13,482 nucleotides of DNA, from assembly GCA_029062075.1 (NCBI GenBank), contig JAIDQW010000539.1, positions 1 through 13,482 of the forward strand. The letters are read 5' to 3'. The notes below the pieces were generated by a model. It had not been told where the DNA came from. It did not search any database and saw nothing but the letters and a program-made list of their open reading frames with translations. The position numbers were made by a program, and so were the translations under genes. This document shows positions 1-8,877 of the stretch, piece after piece (within the stretch, counting starts at the first letter, position 1; each line of letters opens with the position of its first letter). The stretch is from Paramuribaculum sp. (GTDB lineage: Bacteria > Bacteroidota > Bacteroidia > Bacteroidales > Muribaculaceae).

Positions 1-994
<994 letters not shown>

Positions 995-1036
995 TTAGTG
1001 TTTTTTGATGTTTTTAATTATTTGAGCGTTTTTCAC

Positions 1037-1071
1037 AAAAAAAAAGAGACTGCACTTTTGGTACAGTCTCT
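1037..1071 (-). terminator. Rho-independent terminator after rplQ
   Basis: On the minus strand AGAGACTGTAC (1071-1061), a five-base loop CAAAA and GTGCAGTCTCT (1055-1045) form an 11-bp stem with a single T-G wobble pair, followed directly by nine T residues (1045-1037, counting the last stem base). It begins about 25 bases after the rplQ stop codon. The form is classical and it marks the end of the ribosomal-protein operon, separating it from eno. Confidence 0.93.
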
Positions 1072-1095
1072 GATATTGTTTGAGCAGTGATTTTA

Positions 1096-1626
1096 TTATT
1101 CTGCTGCTTTTTCTGCTTCGGGTTCTGCAGCGGGGAGCTCGGGTTCAGCGGTTTTAGCTGCTTCCACGGGATTTTCAACAGCGGGCTGAGCTGCAGCGCT
1201 CTTTGTTGAGCGGCGGCTGCGGCGTGTGCGGCCTTCTTTTTTACCGTTTTTGTCCTTGAGCATGTTTTCGTTGTAGTCAACGAGCTCAATGAAGCAGATT
1301 TTAGCGTTGTCACCGAGGCGGTTGCCGGTTTTGAGGATACGTGTGTAGCCTCCGTTTCTGTCACCGATTTTCTGTGCTATCTCACGGAAGAGTTCTGTAA
1401 CGGCATCTTTGTTCTGGAGGTAGCTGAAAACGAGACGGCGGTTAGCCATCGTATCGTTTTTGGCGCGGTTAATCAGTGGCTCAGCGTACATGCGCAGTGC
1501 TTTCGCTTTAGCAAGTGTAGTGAAGATGCGTTTACGCATAATCAGCGCAATTGTCATGTTTGCGAGGAGCGCATCGCGGTGAGCCTTCTTGCGTCCGAGG
1601 TGGTTGAAGTTTTTATTATGTCTCAT
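1096..1626 (-). CDS. rplQ: 50S ribosomal protein L17 (bL17), with long C-terminal tail
   Basis: L17 is a large-subunit protein near the exit-tunnel side of the ribosome. The 176 residues open with [20 protein letters not shown], the family signature, and the conserved domain runs to about residue 116 ([17 protein letters not shown]). After it comes a tail of roughly 50 residues: first rich in Lys and Arg ([13 protein letters not shown], about 128-140), then rich in Ala, Glu and Pro (to the end, [10 protein letters not shown]). The E. coli protein is about 127 residues; extended L17 is common in Bacteroidetes, so the tail is probably normal there. The gene starts six bases after the rpoA stop, so it should be co-transcribed with rpoA, and it is the last gene before the terminator at 1037-1071. 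Confidence 0.97.
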   Translation of the reverse strand: MRHNKNFNHLGRKKAHRDALLANMTIALIMRKRIFTTLAKAKALRMYAEPLINRAKNDTMANRRLVFSYLQNKDAVTELFREIAQKIGDRNGGYTRILKTGNRLGDNAKICFIELVDYNENMLKDKNGKKEGRTRRSRRSTKSAAAQPAVENPVEAAKTAEPELPAAEPEAEKAAE

Positions 1627-1632
1627 CGTTCT

Positions 1633-2625
1633 TTACTCTTTGTCTAATTTGTATTTTGAAATATCCATGCCAAATGAAAGGTTAAGGCTGGCAAGGAGTT
1701 CGTCGAGTTCGGTAAGTGATTTTTTACCGAAGTTTCTGAATTTGAGAAGATCGGTTTTGTTGAACACGACGAGTTCACCAAGGGTTTCCACTTCAGCGCT
1801 CTTGAGGCAGTTGAGTGCTCTGACGCTAAGATCCATGTCAACAAGTTTTGATTTGAGGAGCTGTCGCATGTGGAGTACTTCTTCATCAAACTCATCGTTG
1901 CCTTCAGTTTCTGTTGTTTCGAGAGTGATTTTCTCGTCGGAGAACAGCATGAAGTGATGGATGAGAATCTTAGCTGCTTCTTTAAGTGCGTCCTGAGGTA
2001 GGATCGAGCCGTTGGTAGTGATTTCGAGCGTGAGCTTATCGTAGTCGGTTTTCTGGTCAACGCGGAAGTTATCTACGATATATTTCACATTAACAATAGG
2101 TGTGTAGATAGAGTCGATGGCAATGGTGTTGATGTCGTCGGAAACAATTTCCTGTTCCTCTGCGCGAACCCATCCGCGACCTTTGTTAATAGTAAGTTCA
2201 ATATTGAAGCTTGCGCTCGGATCCAAATGACAGATTACGAGGTCGGGGTTGAGTACTTCAAATCCGGTGAGCGCCTTAGAGATGTCACCTGCCTTGAATT
2301 CTTCTGTACCTGCAACGGTTATCCTGACTTTTTCGTCTTCAATGTCATCATTAAGGCGTTTGAGATTAACCTTCTTGAGGTTAAGGATAATGTTAGTAAC
2401 ATCTTCCTTAACTCCGGGTACGGTGTCAAATTCGTGTTTCACACCGTCAATTCTCACAGATGAGATTGCGAAGCCTTCTAGTGATGAGAGGAGTATGCGG
2501 CGGAGTGCGTTTCCGATTGTAGTACCGTAGCCGGGTTCAAGTGGTTTGAACTCGAATTTGCCGAAATGATTGTCAGCCTCCAACATCAGGACCTTGTCAG
2601 GCTTTTGGAATGCTAATATAGCCAT
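1633..2625 (-). CDS. rpoA: DNA-directed RNA polymerase subunit alpha
   Basis: The alpha subunit dimerises to nucleate RNA polymerase assembly and its C-terminal domain contacts promoter DNA and activators. The 330-residue length is normal. The N-terminal domain shows [18 protein letters not shown] (residues 31-48), the conserved dimer and assembly region. A linker around 235-250 leads to the C-terminal domain, which keeps the DNA-binding residues: Arg269 and Asn272 in [10 protein letters not shown] (R265 and N268 in E. coli) and the helix-hairpin-helix FGKKSLTEL (about 299-307). The gene lies 19 bases after rpsD and 6 before rplQ, the standard alpha-operon order. There is no recognisable Shine-Dalgarno sequence before the ATG. 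Its supply would follow any S4-dependent control acting on the leader before rpsD. Confidence 0.98.
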   Translation of the reverse strand: MAILAFQKPDKVLMLEADNHFGKFEFKPLEPGYGTTIGNALRRILLSSLEGFAISSVRIDGVKHEFDTVPGVKEDVTNIILNLKKVNLKRLNDDIEDEKVRITVAGTEEFKAGDISKALTGFEVLNPDLVICHLDPSASFNIELTINKGRGWVRAEEQEIVSDDINTIAIDSIYTPIVNVKYIVDNFRVDQKTDYDKLTLEITTNGSILPQDALKEAAKILIHHFMLFSDEKITLETTETEGNDEFDEEVLHMRQLLKSKLVDMDLSVRALNCLKSAEVETLGELVVFNKTDLLKFRNFGKKSLTELDELLASLNLSFGMDISKYKLDKE

Positions 2626-2644
2626 GTGGATCTGGTGTTAAAGA

Positions 2645-3250
2645 TTACTTGGAGTAGAGCTCGACGATGAGCTGTTCCTTAATATTTTCGGGGATATCTT
2701 CACGGGTAGGTACGTGAAGGAGTTTACCTGATTTGAGTGATTCGTCCCATTCAAGCCAGGGGTATTTGCTGTGGTTAAATCCAGCGAGGGCGTCAGCGAT
2801 AACTTCAAGTGATTTTGATTTTTCGCGAACACCGACAACGTCTCCGGGCTTAACAGCGTATGAAGCGATATTTACAACGTCGCCGTTAACTGTGATGTGA
2901 CGGTGGAGGACGAGCTGACGGGCAGCAGCACGAGTGGGTGCGATGCCAAGGCGGTAAACCACGTTGTCAAGACGTCCTTCAAGGAGCTGAAGCAGAACCT
3001 CACCGGTAATACCTTTTGTGCGTGAAGCTTTTTCAAAGAGGTTGCGGAACTGTTTTTCGAGTACTCCGTAGGTGTATTTAGCTTTCTGTTTTTCTCTGAG
3101 CTGAACACCATACTCGGAAGTTTTGCGGCGCTTGTTAGCTCCGTGCTGTCCCGGGGGGAAGTTTTTCCTGGCGAGTACTTTGTCTTCGCCAAAGATGGGT
3201 TCGCCGAATTTACGGGCGATTTTAGTCTTGGGGCCGGTATATCTTGCCAT
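2645..3250 (-). CDS. rpsD: 30S ribosomal protein S4 (uS4), zinc-free form
   Basis: S4 is a primary 16S rRNA-binding protein that starts 30S assembly and, in several bacteria, represses its own operon. The 201 residues begin [17 protein letters not shown]. The S4 RNA-binding domain spans roughly 93-155 ([20 protein letters not shown]). The N-terminal region has no cysteine cluster, so this is the zinc-independent type. The protein ends [12 protein letters not shown], as in other Bacteroidetes. The start has an A-rich upstream stretch (ACTAAAAAACAAA) and no Shine-Dalgarno sequence. It is preceded by the largest gap in the operon (172 bases), which holds a structured candidate leader, and is followed by rpoA. 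Confidence 0.98.
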   Translation of the reverse strand: MARYTGPKTKIARKFGEPIFGEDKVLARKNFPPGQHGANKRRKTSEYGVQLREKQKAKYTYGVLEKQFRNLFEKASRTKGITGEVLLQLLEGRLDNVVYRLGIAPTRAAARQLVLHRHITVNGDVVNIASYAVKPGDVVGVREKSKSLEVIADALAGFNHSKYPWLEWDESLKSGKLLHVPTREDIPENIKEQLIVELYSK

Positions 3251-3277
3251 TTTGTTTTTTAGTTTTTATAATGGATC

Positions 3278-3365
3278 GCATGAATGTTATCCGTTGGTGC
3301 AGCCGCGACCATAGAGAGGTGAATAAAATATGGTCAATTTCACTCGTCCGGTTAACTGATAATGC
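3278..3365 (-). promoter_or_regulatory. Candidate structured mRNA leader before rpsD (possible S4 autoregulatory pseudoknot)
   Basis: Within the 172-base rpsK-rpsD gap (3251-3422) the minus-strand RNA can form nested elements. An outer stem pairs GTTAACCG (3356-3349) with CGGATAAC (3293-3286), 7 of 8 pairs with one A-A mismatch; GCAT (3365-3362) and ATGC (3281-3278) can extend it. Inside, GACCATA (3335-3329) pairs perfectly with TATGGTC (3313-3307). The loop of that hairpin holds TTCACCTC (3323-3316), which pairs with GAGTGAA (3345-3339) with one bulged C, giving an A-B-A'-B' order, an H-type pseudoknot. Seen: the complementarity. Known: S4 represses the E. coli alpha operon through an mRNA pseudoknot. 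Inferred: a similar function here, controlling rpsD-rpoA-rplQ. The rest of the gap shows only a weak TAAAG/CTTTA hairpin near 3376-3391 and the A-rich start region. Confidence 0.6.
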
Positions 3366-3422
3366 TTTCCTGAAATAAAGTGATTGCTTTAGTAACTTTG
3401 CGTAAAGAGCTGATGCAACAGT

Positions 3423-3812
3423 TTATACTCTTCTGCGTTTCGGGGGACGGCATCCGTTGTGGGGCAGCGGAGTAACGTCAACGATTTCTGTTACTTCGAT
3501 ACCAGCACCGTGTACTGTTCTGATAGCAGATTCGCGTCCGTTGCCGGGACCTTTAACGTATGCTTTCACTTTACGCAGTCCAAGATCATAAGCGGTCTTC
3601 GCGCAATCCTGCGCTGCCATCTGCGCTGCGTAAGGGGTGTTCTTTTTAGAACCTCTGAAGCCCATTTTACCTGCGCTTGACCATGAGATAACCTGACCCT
3701 CTGAGTTAGCCAGGCAAACGATAATGTTGTTAAATGAGGAATGAACGTGAAGCTGACCGGCAGCGTCCACCTTAACATTTCTCTTTTTAGCTGCGACTGT
3801 TTTTTTTGCCAT
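3423..3812 (-). CDS. rpsK: 30S ribosomal protein S11 (uS11)
   Basis: S11 sits on the platform of the 30S subunit, next to the mRNA exit and the 3' end of 16S rRNA. The 129 residues contain [20 protein letters not shown] (22-41), [17 protein letters not shown] and the family ending [15 protein letters not shown]. The lysine-rich N-terminus is usual. It starts nine bases after the rpsM stop, without a Shine-Dalgarno sequence, and is followed by the 172-base gap before rpsD. A longer open frame across rpsK and rpsM in another frame is a shadow. Confidence 0.98.
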   Translation of the reverse strand: MAKKTVAAKKRNVKVDAAGQLHVHSSFNNIIVCLANSEGQVISWSSAGKMGFRGSKKNTPYAAQMAAQDCAKTAYDLGLRKVKAYVKGPGNGRESAIRTVHGAGIEVTEIVDVTPLPHNGCRPPKRRRV

Positions 3813-3821
3813 ATTATTACG

Positions 3822-4202
3822 TTATTTTGTAGCTTTCTTCTTGTTAGCGACGGTTTTCTTGCGTCCTTTGCGGGTGCGTGCATTGTTTTTAGTGCTCTGA
3901 CCGCGCACGGGGAGTCCGTTACGATGACGGATACCACGGTAGCAACCGATATCCATGAGACGCTTGATGTTGAGCTGAATCTCGCTGCGGAGATCACCTT
4001 CAACTTTGTGTTCTGCGCCGATAACTTCGCGCACTTTTGCAGCCTGGTCGTCTGTCCAGTCCTGCACTTTGATGTCTTTGTCCACGCCGGCTTTTTCAAG
4101 AATTGATTTTGCGGCGCTTCGGCCAATGCCGAAAATGTATGTCAAGGCGATTTCACCTCTTTTGTTCTGGGGGAGATCCACTCCCACGATACGTACTGCC
4201 AT
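3822..4202 (-). CDS. rpsM: 30S ribosomal protein S13 (uS13)
   Basis: S13 lies in the head of the 30S subunit, bridges to the 50S subunit and contacts the P-site tRNA with its basic C-terminal tail. The 126 residues start [20 protein letters not shown] and include the helix-two-turn-helix region [17 protein letters not shown], then [20 protein letters not shown] and the basic tail [18 protein letters not shown]. It begins 35 bases after rpmJ. In that gap the minus strand has a TAATTTTG motif (4231-4224), so a local promoter for the alpha part is possible. It is followed by rpsK after nine bases. Confidence 0.98.
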   Translation of the reverse strand: MAVRIVGVDLPQNKRGEIALTYIFGIGRSAAKSILEKAGVDKDIKVQDWTDDQAAKVREVIGAEHKVEGDLRSEIQLNIKRLMDIGCYRGIRHRNGLPVRGQSTKNNARTRKGRKKTVANKKKATK

Positions 4203-4223
4203 ATATTGACTTTATTTTTTTTG

Positions 4224-4231
4224 CAAAATTA
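4224..4231 (-). promoter_or_regulatory. Possible internal -7 promoter element before rpsM
   Basis: On the minus strand this reads TAATTTTG, matching the Bacteroidetes TAnnTTTG -7 consensus. It lies in the rpmJ-rpsM gap, about 22 bases before the rpsM ATG. No TTTG -33 element is visible at the right distance, and the gap is AT-rich, so a chance match is quite possible. Confidence 0.25.
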
Positions 4232-4237
4232 ATAAAT

Positions 4238-4354
4238 TTATCCTTGACGCTGCTTGTACTTGGGATTTTTCTTATTAATTACGTACAAACGGCCTTTGCG
4301 GCGGACGATTTTGCTGTCCGGAGTGCGCTTTTTTACTGAAGCTCTTACTTTCAT
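4238..4354 (-). CDS. rpmJ: 50S ribosomal protein L36 (bL36), zinc-free form
   Basis: L36 is a very small large-subunit protein that stabilises 23S rRNA near the L7/L12 stalk base. Direct translation gives 38 residues, [20 protein letters not shown] to the end NPKYKQRQG, the standard length. In zinc-binding L36 the metal is held by Cys11, Cys14, Cys27 and His33; here these are Thr, Ser, Asn and Tyr, so no zinc site remains. The gene lies between infA (20 bases upstream) and rpsM (35 bases downstream), its usual place. Confidence 0.97.
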   Translation of the reverse strand: MKVRASVKKRTPDSKIVRRKGRLYVINKKNPKYKQRQG

Positions 4355-4374
4355 CTCTTTATTTCGTTTTTTGT

Positions 4375-4593
4375 TTATTTGTATCTGAATGCTATTCTTC
4401 CTTTTGAGAGGTCGTAGGGTGACATTTCCACTCTAACCTTATCTCCGGGAAGTATTTTAATGTAGTGCATTCTCATTTTGCCTGAAATATGGGCTGTGAT
4501 TTCGTGCCCGTTTTCAAGCTCAACGCGGAACATTGCGTTTGAGAGTGCTTCTACAATAACACCGTCTTGCTCAATTGCAGCTTGTTTTGCCAT
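4375..4593 (-). CDS. infA: Translation initiation factor IF-1
   Basis: IF-1 binds the A site of the 30S subunit and helps IF-2 and IF-3 during initiation. The 72-residue protein, [20 protein letters not shown] and onward, is one S1-type OB-fold domain over its whole length, with [20 protein letters not shown] and [20 protein letters not shown] as typical segments; it ends GRIAFRYK. Length matches the family. It starts 15 bases after map and precedes rpmJ, the same order as in many bacteria. Confidence 0.98.
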   Translation of the reverse strand: MAKQAAIEQDGVIVEALSNAMFRVELENGHEITAHISGKMRMHYIKILPGDKVRVEMSPYDLSKGRIAFRYK

Positions 4594-4608
4594 TCTTCGA
4601 TTATATTG

Positions 4609-5391
4609 TTAGATAAATCTTTGTTGCAGTACTTCTTCGATATAGGAGAATGTTGTGAGGATTCGGGGGGTGTTTCCTTGAATGGCTATGGTGTGTTCAT
4701 AATGAGCAGATGGTTTGCGGTCGCGTGTGCGGCAGGTCCACCCATCTTTTTCAATGATCACTTGACGCGCACCGAGATTGATCATAGGTTCAATTGCGAT
4801 GCACATCCCATTCCGTAGCATGGGTCCTGTTGATTTTTTTCCGAAGTTGGGCACTTCCGGTTCCTCATGCATTTTCCGCCCTATTCCGTGTCCGCACATT
4901 TCTCTGACAACTGAGTAGCCTTTTGCCTCACAGTATGTCTGGATTGCGTTTGAAATATCTCCTACTCTATTTCCTTCCTTGGCTGCCTCAATTCCTATGT
5001 AAAGTGATTCTTTAGTGGTGACGCATAAAGCTTTCACTTCGGGGGATATTTCTCCAACGGGGAATGTATAGCACATATCACCGTTGAATCCTCCTATTTC
5101 AACCACAATATCGGTGCCGAGTATATCGCCTTCGCGAAGGGTATAGTTTGAAGGGAATCCGTGAACGACAGTTTCGTTGACTTCCCAACATACGGCGGCG
5201 GGGAAACCTGCATAGCCAAGGCATGCAGGGGTTCCACCGTTGTCGCGTATATATTCTCGAGCAATTGTTTCCAGTTTATTTGTTGTAACGCCTGGCTTAA
5301 TCCACTTGGCAAGTTCACCAAGTGTCTGGCTGGCGAGTGTGCAAGCCGGTTGCATCGCTTCGATTTCTGTCGGGGTCTTGATATATATCAT
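4609..5391 (-). CDS. map: Type I methionine aminopeptidase
   Basis: Removes the initiator methionine from new proteins in the cytoplasm, using two metal ions. From ATG 5391 it has 260 residues. All metal-site residues of the family are visible: His77 (NETVVHGFP), Asp94 and Asp105 (GTDIVVEIGGFNGD), His168 (MCGHGIGRKMHEEPEVPNFG), Glu201 (AIEPMINLG) and Glu232 (SAHYEHT). The start MIYIKTPTEIEAM aligns with the E. coli N-terminus (SIKTPEDIEKM). A TTG at 5424-5422 would add 11 residues and overlap the secY stop codon as TTGA; I prefer the ATG because the extra residues are not family-like. It lies between secY and infA; adk, often found here in other phyla, is absent. Confidence 0.96.
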   Translation of the reverse strand: MIYIKTPTEIEAMQPACTLASQTLGELAKWIKPGVTTNKLETIAREYIRDNGGTPACLGYAGFPAAVCWEVNETVVHGFPSNYTLREGDILGTDIVVEIGGFNGDMCYTFPVGEISPEVKALCVTTKESLYIGIEAAKEGNRVGDISNAIQTYCEAKGYSVVREMCGHGIGRKMHEEPEVPNFGKKSTGPMLRNGMCIAIEPMINLGARQVIIEKDGWTCRTRDRKPSAHYEHTIAIQGNTPRILTTFSYIEEVLQQRFI

Positions 5392-5420
5392 CTGGGATTC
5401 TGCGAACTTAGATGTTATAT

Positions 5421-6773
5421 TCAATAGGCGCTGCCTGTGGTACGACCTTTAATTTTACCATCTTTCATGAGTCCGTCATAATGGTGCATCATTAGATGGC
5501 TTTCAATCTGCTGGAGTGTATCCAACACAACTCCGACAAGAATGAGTAGTGATGTACCTCCGAAGAACTGTGAGAAGTTCTGACTAATACCGAAGAATCT
5601 TGCAAATGCCGGGAGAATAGCTACAATTCCGAGGAATATAGAACCGGGAAGAGTGATTCTCGACATGATAGAGTCAAGGTATTCGGCAGTTTTCTTACCG
5701 GGCTTAACACCGGGAATGAAACCGTTGTTGCGTTTCATATCTTCAGCCATCTGAGTAGGACGCACTGTGATAGCTGTGTAGAAGTATGTGAATGCAACAA
5801 TCATAAGGAAGTACACAAGGTTGTACCAGAATCCGTTGATGTCTGAGAAAGCTGCGAAGAATCCGCTATTACCTTCCTGAGAGCCGAATCCTGCGAGTGT
5901 GATGGGGATGAACATGATTGCCTGAGCAAAGATGATGGGCATCACACCGGCTGCATTAACTTTCAGGGGTATGTACTGACGGGCGCCACCGTACTGTCTG
6001 TTCCCAACAATACGTTTTGCATATTGCACGGGGACTTTTCTTGTTCCCTGCACCAGAAGCACAGCGCCAACAGTAACTGCGAACAGAAGAATTATCTCAA
6101 CTACAAACATTATCAGACCACCTTGTGAGCCGGTAGCACCGGGGAGACGGCTGATGAATTCATAGATGAGTGCTTCCGGGAGACGGGCTATGATACCAAC
6201 CAGAATGATGAATGATATACCATTTCCAATACCTCTGTCGGTAATTCTTTCACCGAGCCACATGATAAACATTGAGCCGGCTGCAAGAATAATGGTGAGG
6301 TAAATGATTGTCCAGATTCCCATTCCGGCAGATGAACCACCGGCTGCGGCTACCTGATATTTGATGTTCATCAAGTATGCAGGTCCCTGAAGAATGAGAA
6401 TGAGCACTGTGAGGTATCTGGTGTACTGGTTGAGTTTCTGTCTTCCGCTCTCACCTTCTCTCTGCATTTTCTGGAACGACGGCAATACCATGCCGAGAAG
6501 CTGAATCACAATAGATGCAGTGATATATGGCATGATACCGAGTGCGAAGATTGATGCCTGAGAAAAAGCACCGCCGGAGAACATATCAAGCAACTGCATA
6601 AGTCCGCTCTTGTTTGTGAACTTAGACAGTGCGTCAAGGTCTGCGGGGCTAATTCCGGGGAGTACAACGTAACACCCAAGCCGGTACACAAGTACCAGCA
6701 AGAGTGTAACGAGTATTCGCTTGCGCAATTCTTCGATTGTCCAGATATTTTTGAGTGTATCTACAAATCTCAT
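5421..6773 (-). CDS. secY: Protein translocase subunit SecY
   Basis: SecY forms the protein-conducting channel of the SecYEG translocon in the inner membrane. The 450 residues show the expected ten hydrophobic segments, the first at about 20-40 (ILVTLLLVLVYRLGCYVVLPG). Cytoplasmic loop C4 is seen at RKVPVQYAKRIVG, followed by NAAGVMPIIFAQAIM. Loop C5 is FIPGVKPGKKTAEYLDSIMS, with Lys where E. coli has the key Arg357 (GIRPG). It ends HHYDGLMKDGKIKGRTTGSAY. The gene starts five bases after rplO, the usual spc position, and its TGA stop is 29 bases before the chosen map start. Length is normal and I see no damage. Confidence 0.98.
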   Translation of the reverse strand: MRFVDTLKNIWTIEELRKRILVTLLLVLVYRLGCYVVLPGISPADLDALSKFTNKSGLMQLLDMFSGGAFSQASIFALGIMPYITASIVIQLLGMVLPSFQKMQREGESGRQKLNQYTRYLTVLILILQGPAYLMNIKYQVAAAGGSSAGMGIWTIIYLTIILAAGSMFIMWLGERITDRGIGNGISFIILVGIIARLPEALIYEFISRLPGATGSQGGLIMFVVEIILLFAVTVGAVLLVQGTRKVPVQYAKRIVGNRQYGGARQYIPLKVNAAGVMPIIFAQAIMFIPITLAGFGSQEGNSGFFAAFSDINGFWYNLVYFLMIVAFTYFYTAITVRPTQMAEDMKRNNGFIPGVKPGKKTAEYLDSIMSRITLPGSIFLGIVAILPAFARFFGISQNFSQFFGGTSLLILVGVVLDTLQQIESHLMMHHYDGLMKDGKIKGRTTGSAY

Positions 6774-6778
6774 TATAA

Positions 6779-7225
6779 TCAGATTTTTGAGATTGAGCCA
6801 CCTGCATCAACAATAGCTTTTTCAGCTGCCTTTGAGAATGCATTAGCTTCAACAGCGATAGCGCGTGTGATAGCTCCGTTAGCAAGAATTTTAACGAGCT
6901 GCTTCTTTCCGGCAACTCCTGCTATGCGAAGGTCCTCAATAGTAATTTTGTCAAGACCTTTGGCTGCAGCGAGTGTTTCGAGGTCGCTGAGGTTAACAGC
7001 TTTATATTCTACTCTGTTGATGTTTTTGAATCCGAATTTGGGGAGACGACGCTGAAGAGGCATCTGACCACCTTCAAATCCAATCTTGCGGCTGTAGCCT
7101 GAACGAGATTTGGCTCCTTTGTGACCGCGAGTAGAAGTGCCGCCTTTACCAGAGCCGGGACCACGACCGATGCGTGTTTTACGGGTTACGGATCCAACTG
7201 CGGGACGAAGATTACTTAATTCCAT
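6779..7225 (-). CDS. rplO: 50S ribosomal protein L15 (uL15)
   Basis: L15 is a late-assembly large-subunit protein that reaches deep into 23S rRNA through its N-terminal extension. The 148 residues begin [20 protein letters not shown] and contain the Gly- and Arg-rich extension [20 protein letters not shown] (19-38) followed by [17 protein letters not shown]. The C-terminal globular part includes [18 protein letters not shown] sequence ([19 protein letters not shown]) and ends DAGGSISKI. It lies 15 bases after rpmD and five before secY. Confidence 0.98.
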   Translation of the reverse strand: MELSNLRPAVGSVTRKTRIGRGPGSGKGGTSTRGHKGAKSRSGYSRKIGFEGGQMPLQRRLPKFGFKNINRVEYKAVNLSDLETLAAAKGLDKITIEDLRIAGVAGKKQLVKILANGAITRAIAVEANAFSKAAEKAIVDAGGSISKI

Positions 7226-7240
7226 AATTGTTGTGTTTAT

Positions 7241-7420
7241 TTAAGCGTTGGTCACTTCTACCAGGTGACGGACTTTGTTAACCATTCCCATCACAGAGGG
7301 TGTGTTTTCTTTCACCACTGTGTGATTCATTTTCTTAATGCCGAGTGCGTCAAGTGTGCGTTTCTGCACAGCGGGTGCACCGATACGGCTTTTTATCTGT
7401 TTGATTTTAATCTGTGCCAT
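7241..7420 (-). CDS. rpmD: 50S ribosomal protein L30 (uL30)
   Basis: L30 is a small large-subunit protein. Direct translation from ATG 7420-7418 to TAA 7243-7241 gives 59 residues: MAQIKIKQIKSRIGAPAVQK, then RTLDALGIKKMNHTVVKENT and PSVMGMVNKVRHLVEVTNA. The length, the IKIKQIKSRIG strand and the RTLDALGI and MGMVNKVRHLV segments are typical of the bacterial short L30. It begins 12 bases after rpsE and ends 15 bases before rplO, its usual place. Confidence 0.97.
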   Translation of the reverse strand: MAQIKIKQIKSRIGAPAVQKRTLDALGIKKMNHTVVKENTPSVMGMVNKVRHLVEVTNA

Positions 7421-7432
7421 TGTAGTGGGTTT

Positions 7433-7951
7433 TTATCCGTTAAAAACTTTATCAACAGAGATTCCGCGATTCTGTGCTACAATTGCGGGTGAACGCATTT
7501 CATCAAGAGCTGCGATAGTAGCCTTGACGAGGTTGTGGGGGTTTGACGAACCTTTTGATTTAGCAAGCACGTCAGTGATTCCCACACTTTCAAGCACGGC
7601 ACGCATAGCACCACCTGCTTTAACACCGGTACCGTGAGATGCCGGTTTGAGGATGATTCTTGAACCTCCGAATTTCGCGGTCTGTTCGTGAGGAATTGTT
7701 CCTTTGTGAACAGGCACTCTGATTAGGTTTTTCTTAGCTGCTTCAACGCCTTTGGCGATAGCGGCAGTCACTTCATTGGCTTTGCCGAGTCCACAACCGA
7801 CAACTCCGTCTTCGTTACCTACAACGACGATAGCTGCGAAAGTGAATGTGCGTCCGCCTTTAGTCACCTTGGTTACACGGTTGATAGCAACCAGACGGTC
7901 CTTGAGTTCAAGATCTGATGTTGTCTTAACTTTGTTATTTCTTTTTGCCAT
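7433..7951 (-). CDS. rpsE: 30S ribosomal protein S5 (uS5)
   Basis: S5 lies at the mRNA entry side of the 30S subunit, where it affects decoding accuracy and mRNA unwinding. The 172-residue protein has the double-stranded-RNA-binding-like N-terminal domain with [20 protein letters not shown] (21-40) and [19 protein letters not shown], then the C-terminal domain with [20 protein letters not shown] and [20 protein letters not shown]. Length and order are normal. It starts five bases after rplR and is followed by rpmD. Confidence 0.98.
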   Translation of the reverse strand: MAKRNNKVKTTSDLELKDRLVAINRVTKVTKGGRTFTFAAIVVVGNEDGVVGCGLGKANEVTAAIAKGVEAAKKNLIRVPVHKGTIPHEQTAKFGGSRIILKPASHGTGVKAGGAMRAVLESVGITDVLAKSKGSSNPHNLVKATIAALDEMRSPAIVAQNRGISVDKVFNG

Positions 7952-7956
7952 GACTT

Positions 7957-8298
7957 TTAGAATTTAAGACCGCCGTTGCGTGCTGCGTCAGCGAGTGATT
8001 TAACTCTTCCGTGGAAAAGGTAGCCGTTACGGTCGAAGACAACTTCTGTTATTCCGGCTGCGAGAGCTTTCTGTGCGATAGCTTCGCCAACTTTAGCGGC
8101 TATTTCGCACTTTGTGCCCTCTTCGATGCCTTTAGATGAGGTTGACACCAGAGTGTTTCCAGCGAGGTCATCGATAAGCTGGACATAAATCTGTTTATTG
8201 CTGCGGAACACGCTCATTCTCGGGCGCTGTGCTGTTCCAGAAATCTTGCCGCGGATGCGAGCTTTGATTTTGTTTCTTCTTTGTATTTTAGAGATCAT
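7957..8298 (-). CDS. rplR: 50S ribosomal protein L18 (uL18)
   Basis: L18 binds 5S rRNA together with L5 and helps join it to the 50S central protuberance. The 113 residues contain [20 protein letters not shown] (about 18-37), [18 protein letters not shown] and the family end [20 protein letters not shown] with ARNGGLKF. The N-terminus [17 protein letters not shown] is basic, as expected for 5S RNA binding. It starts 20 bases after rplF and ends five before rpsE. Confidence 0.98.
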   Translation of the reverse strand: MISKIQRRNKIKARIRGKISGTAQRPRMSVFRSNKQIYVQLIDDLAGNTLVSTSSKGIEEGTKCEIAAKVGEAIAQKALAAGITEVVFDRNGYLFHGRVKSLADAARNGGLKF

Positions 8299-8318
8299 GT
8301 TGTTGCGTCGTTTATGGT

Positions 8319-8873
8319 TTATTTAGCGCTTGCTGACTTACCTGATTTGCGGCGGATAACTTCGCCAACAAACTTGATACCTTTACCCTTGTAAGGTTCG
8401 GGCTTGCGGAGTGAGCGTATTTTAGCGCAGACTTGACCGAGGAGCTGCTTGTCGTCGCTCTCAAGGATGATGAGCGGATTTTTGTTTCTTTCGCTCTTTG
8501 CTTCGACTTTGATCTCCGGGGGGAGTTTGATATATATTGCGTGAGAGAAACCGAGAGACAGTTCGAGAACCTGTCCGGTTGCAGCTGCTCGGTAACCAAC
8601 GCCAACGAGTTCCATTTCCTTGCGGTAGCCGGTGGAGACACCAACAACCATATTGTGGATAAGAGCGCGGTAAAGACCGTGCTGTGCTCTGTGCTCGCGG
8701 TCGTCAGAAGGACGGGTAACAACTACGTGTCCATCCTCTACTGCGATATGGAGGTCAGGGTTTACTTTCTGAGTGAGTGTACCCTTGGGACCTTTAACGG
8801 TCACTGTGTCGCCGCTGACAGTCACTGTGACTCCTGCGGGGATTGCTATGGGAGCTTTTCCTATTCTAGACAT
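8319..8873 (-). CDS. rplF: 50S ribosomal protein L6 (uL6)
   Basis: L6 sits near the sarcin-ricin loop and the factor-binding site of the 50S subunit. The 184 residues start [20 protein letters not shown] and show two L6 repeats, roughly 1-82 and 83-170. The second ends with the family signature [20 protein letters not shown], followed by a short tail GKSASAK. Unlike its neighbours, the gene has a perfect AGGAGG four bases before the ATG, in the 16-base gap after rpsH. Confidence 0.98.
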   Translation of the reverse strand: MSRIGKAPIAIPAGVTVTVSGDTVTVKGPKGTLTQKVNPDLHIAVEDGHVVVTRPSDDREHRAQHGLYRALIHNMVVGVSTGYRKEMELVGVGYRAAATGQVLELSLGFSHAIYIKLPPEIKVEAKSERNKNPLIILESDDKQLLGQVCAKIRSLRKPEPYKGKGIKFVGEVIRRKSGKSASAK

Positions 8874-8877
8874 ATTT

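Noticed and set aside
3566..4126. 186-codon minus-strand open frame in another frame
   Set aside because: It overlaps the conserved rpsK and rpsM genes out of frame; the product is low-complexity and unlike any family I know.
5392..5424. TTG start for map at 5424, overlapping the secY stop
   Set aside because: It adds 11 residues not typical of type I methionine aminopeptidase; ATG 5391 fits the family N-terminus. Coupled translation from TTG cannot be fully excluded.
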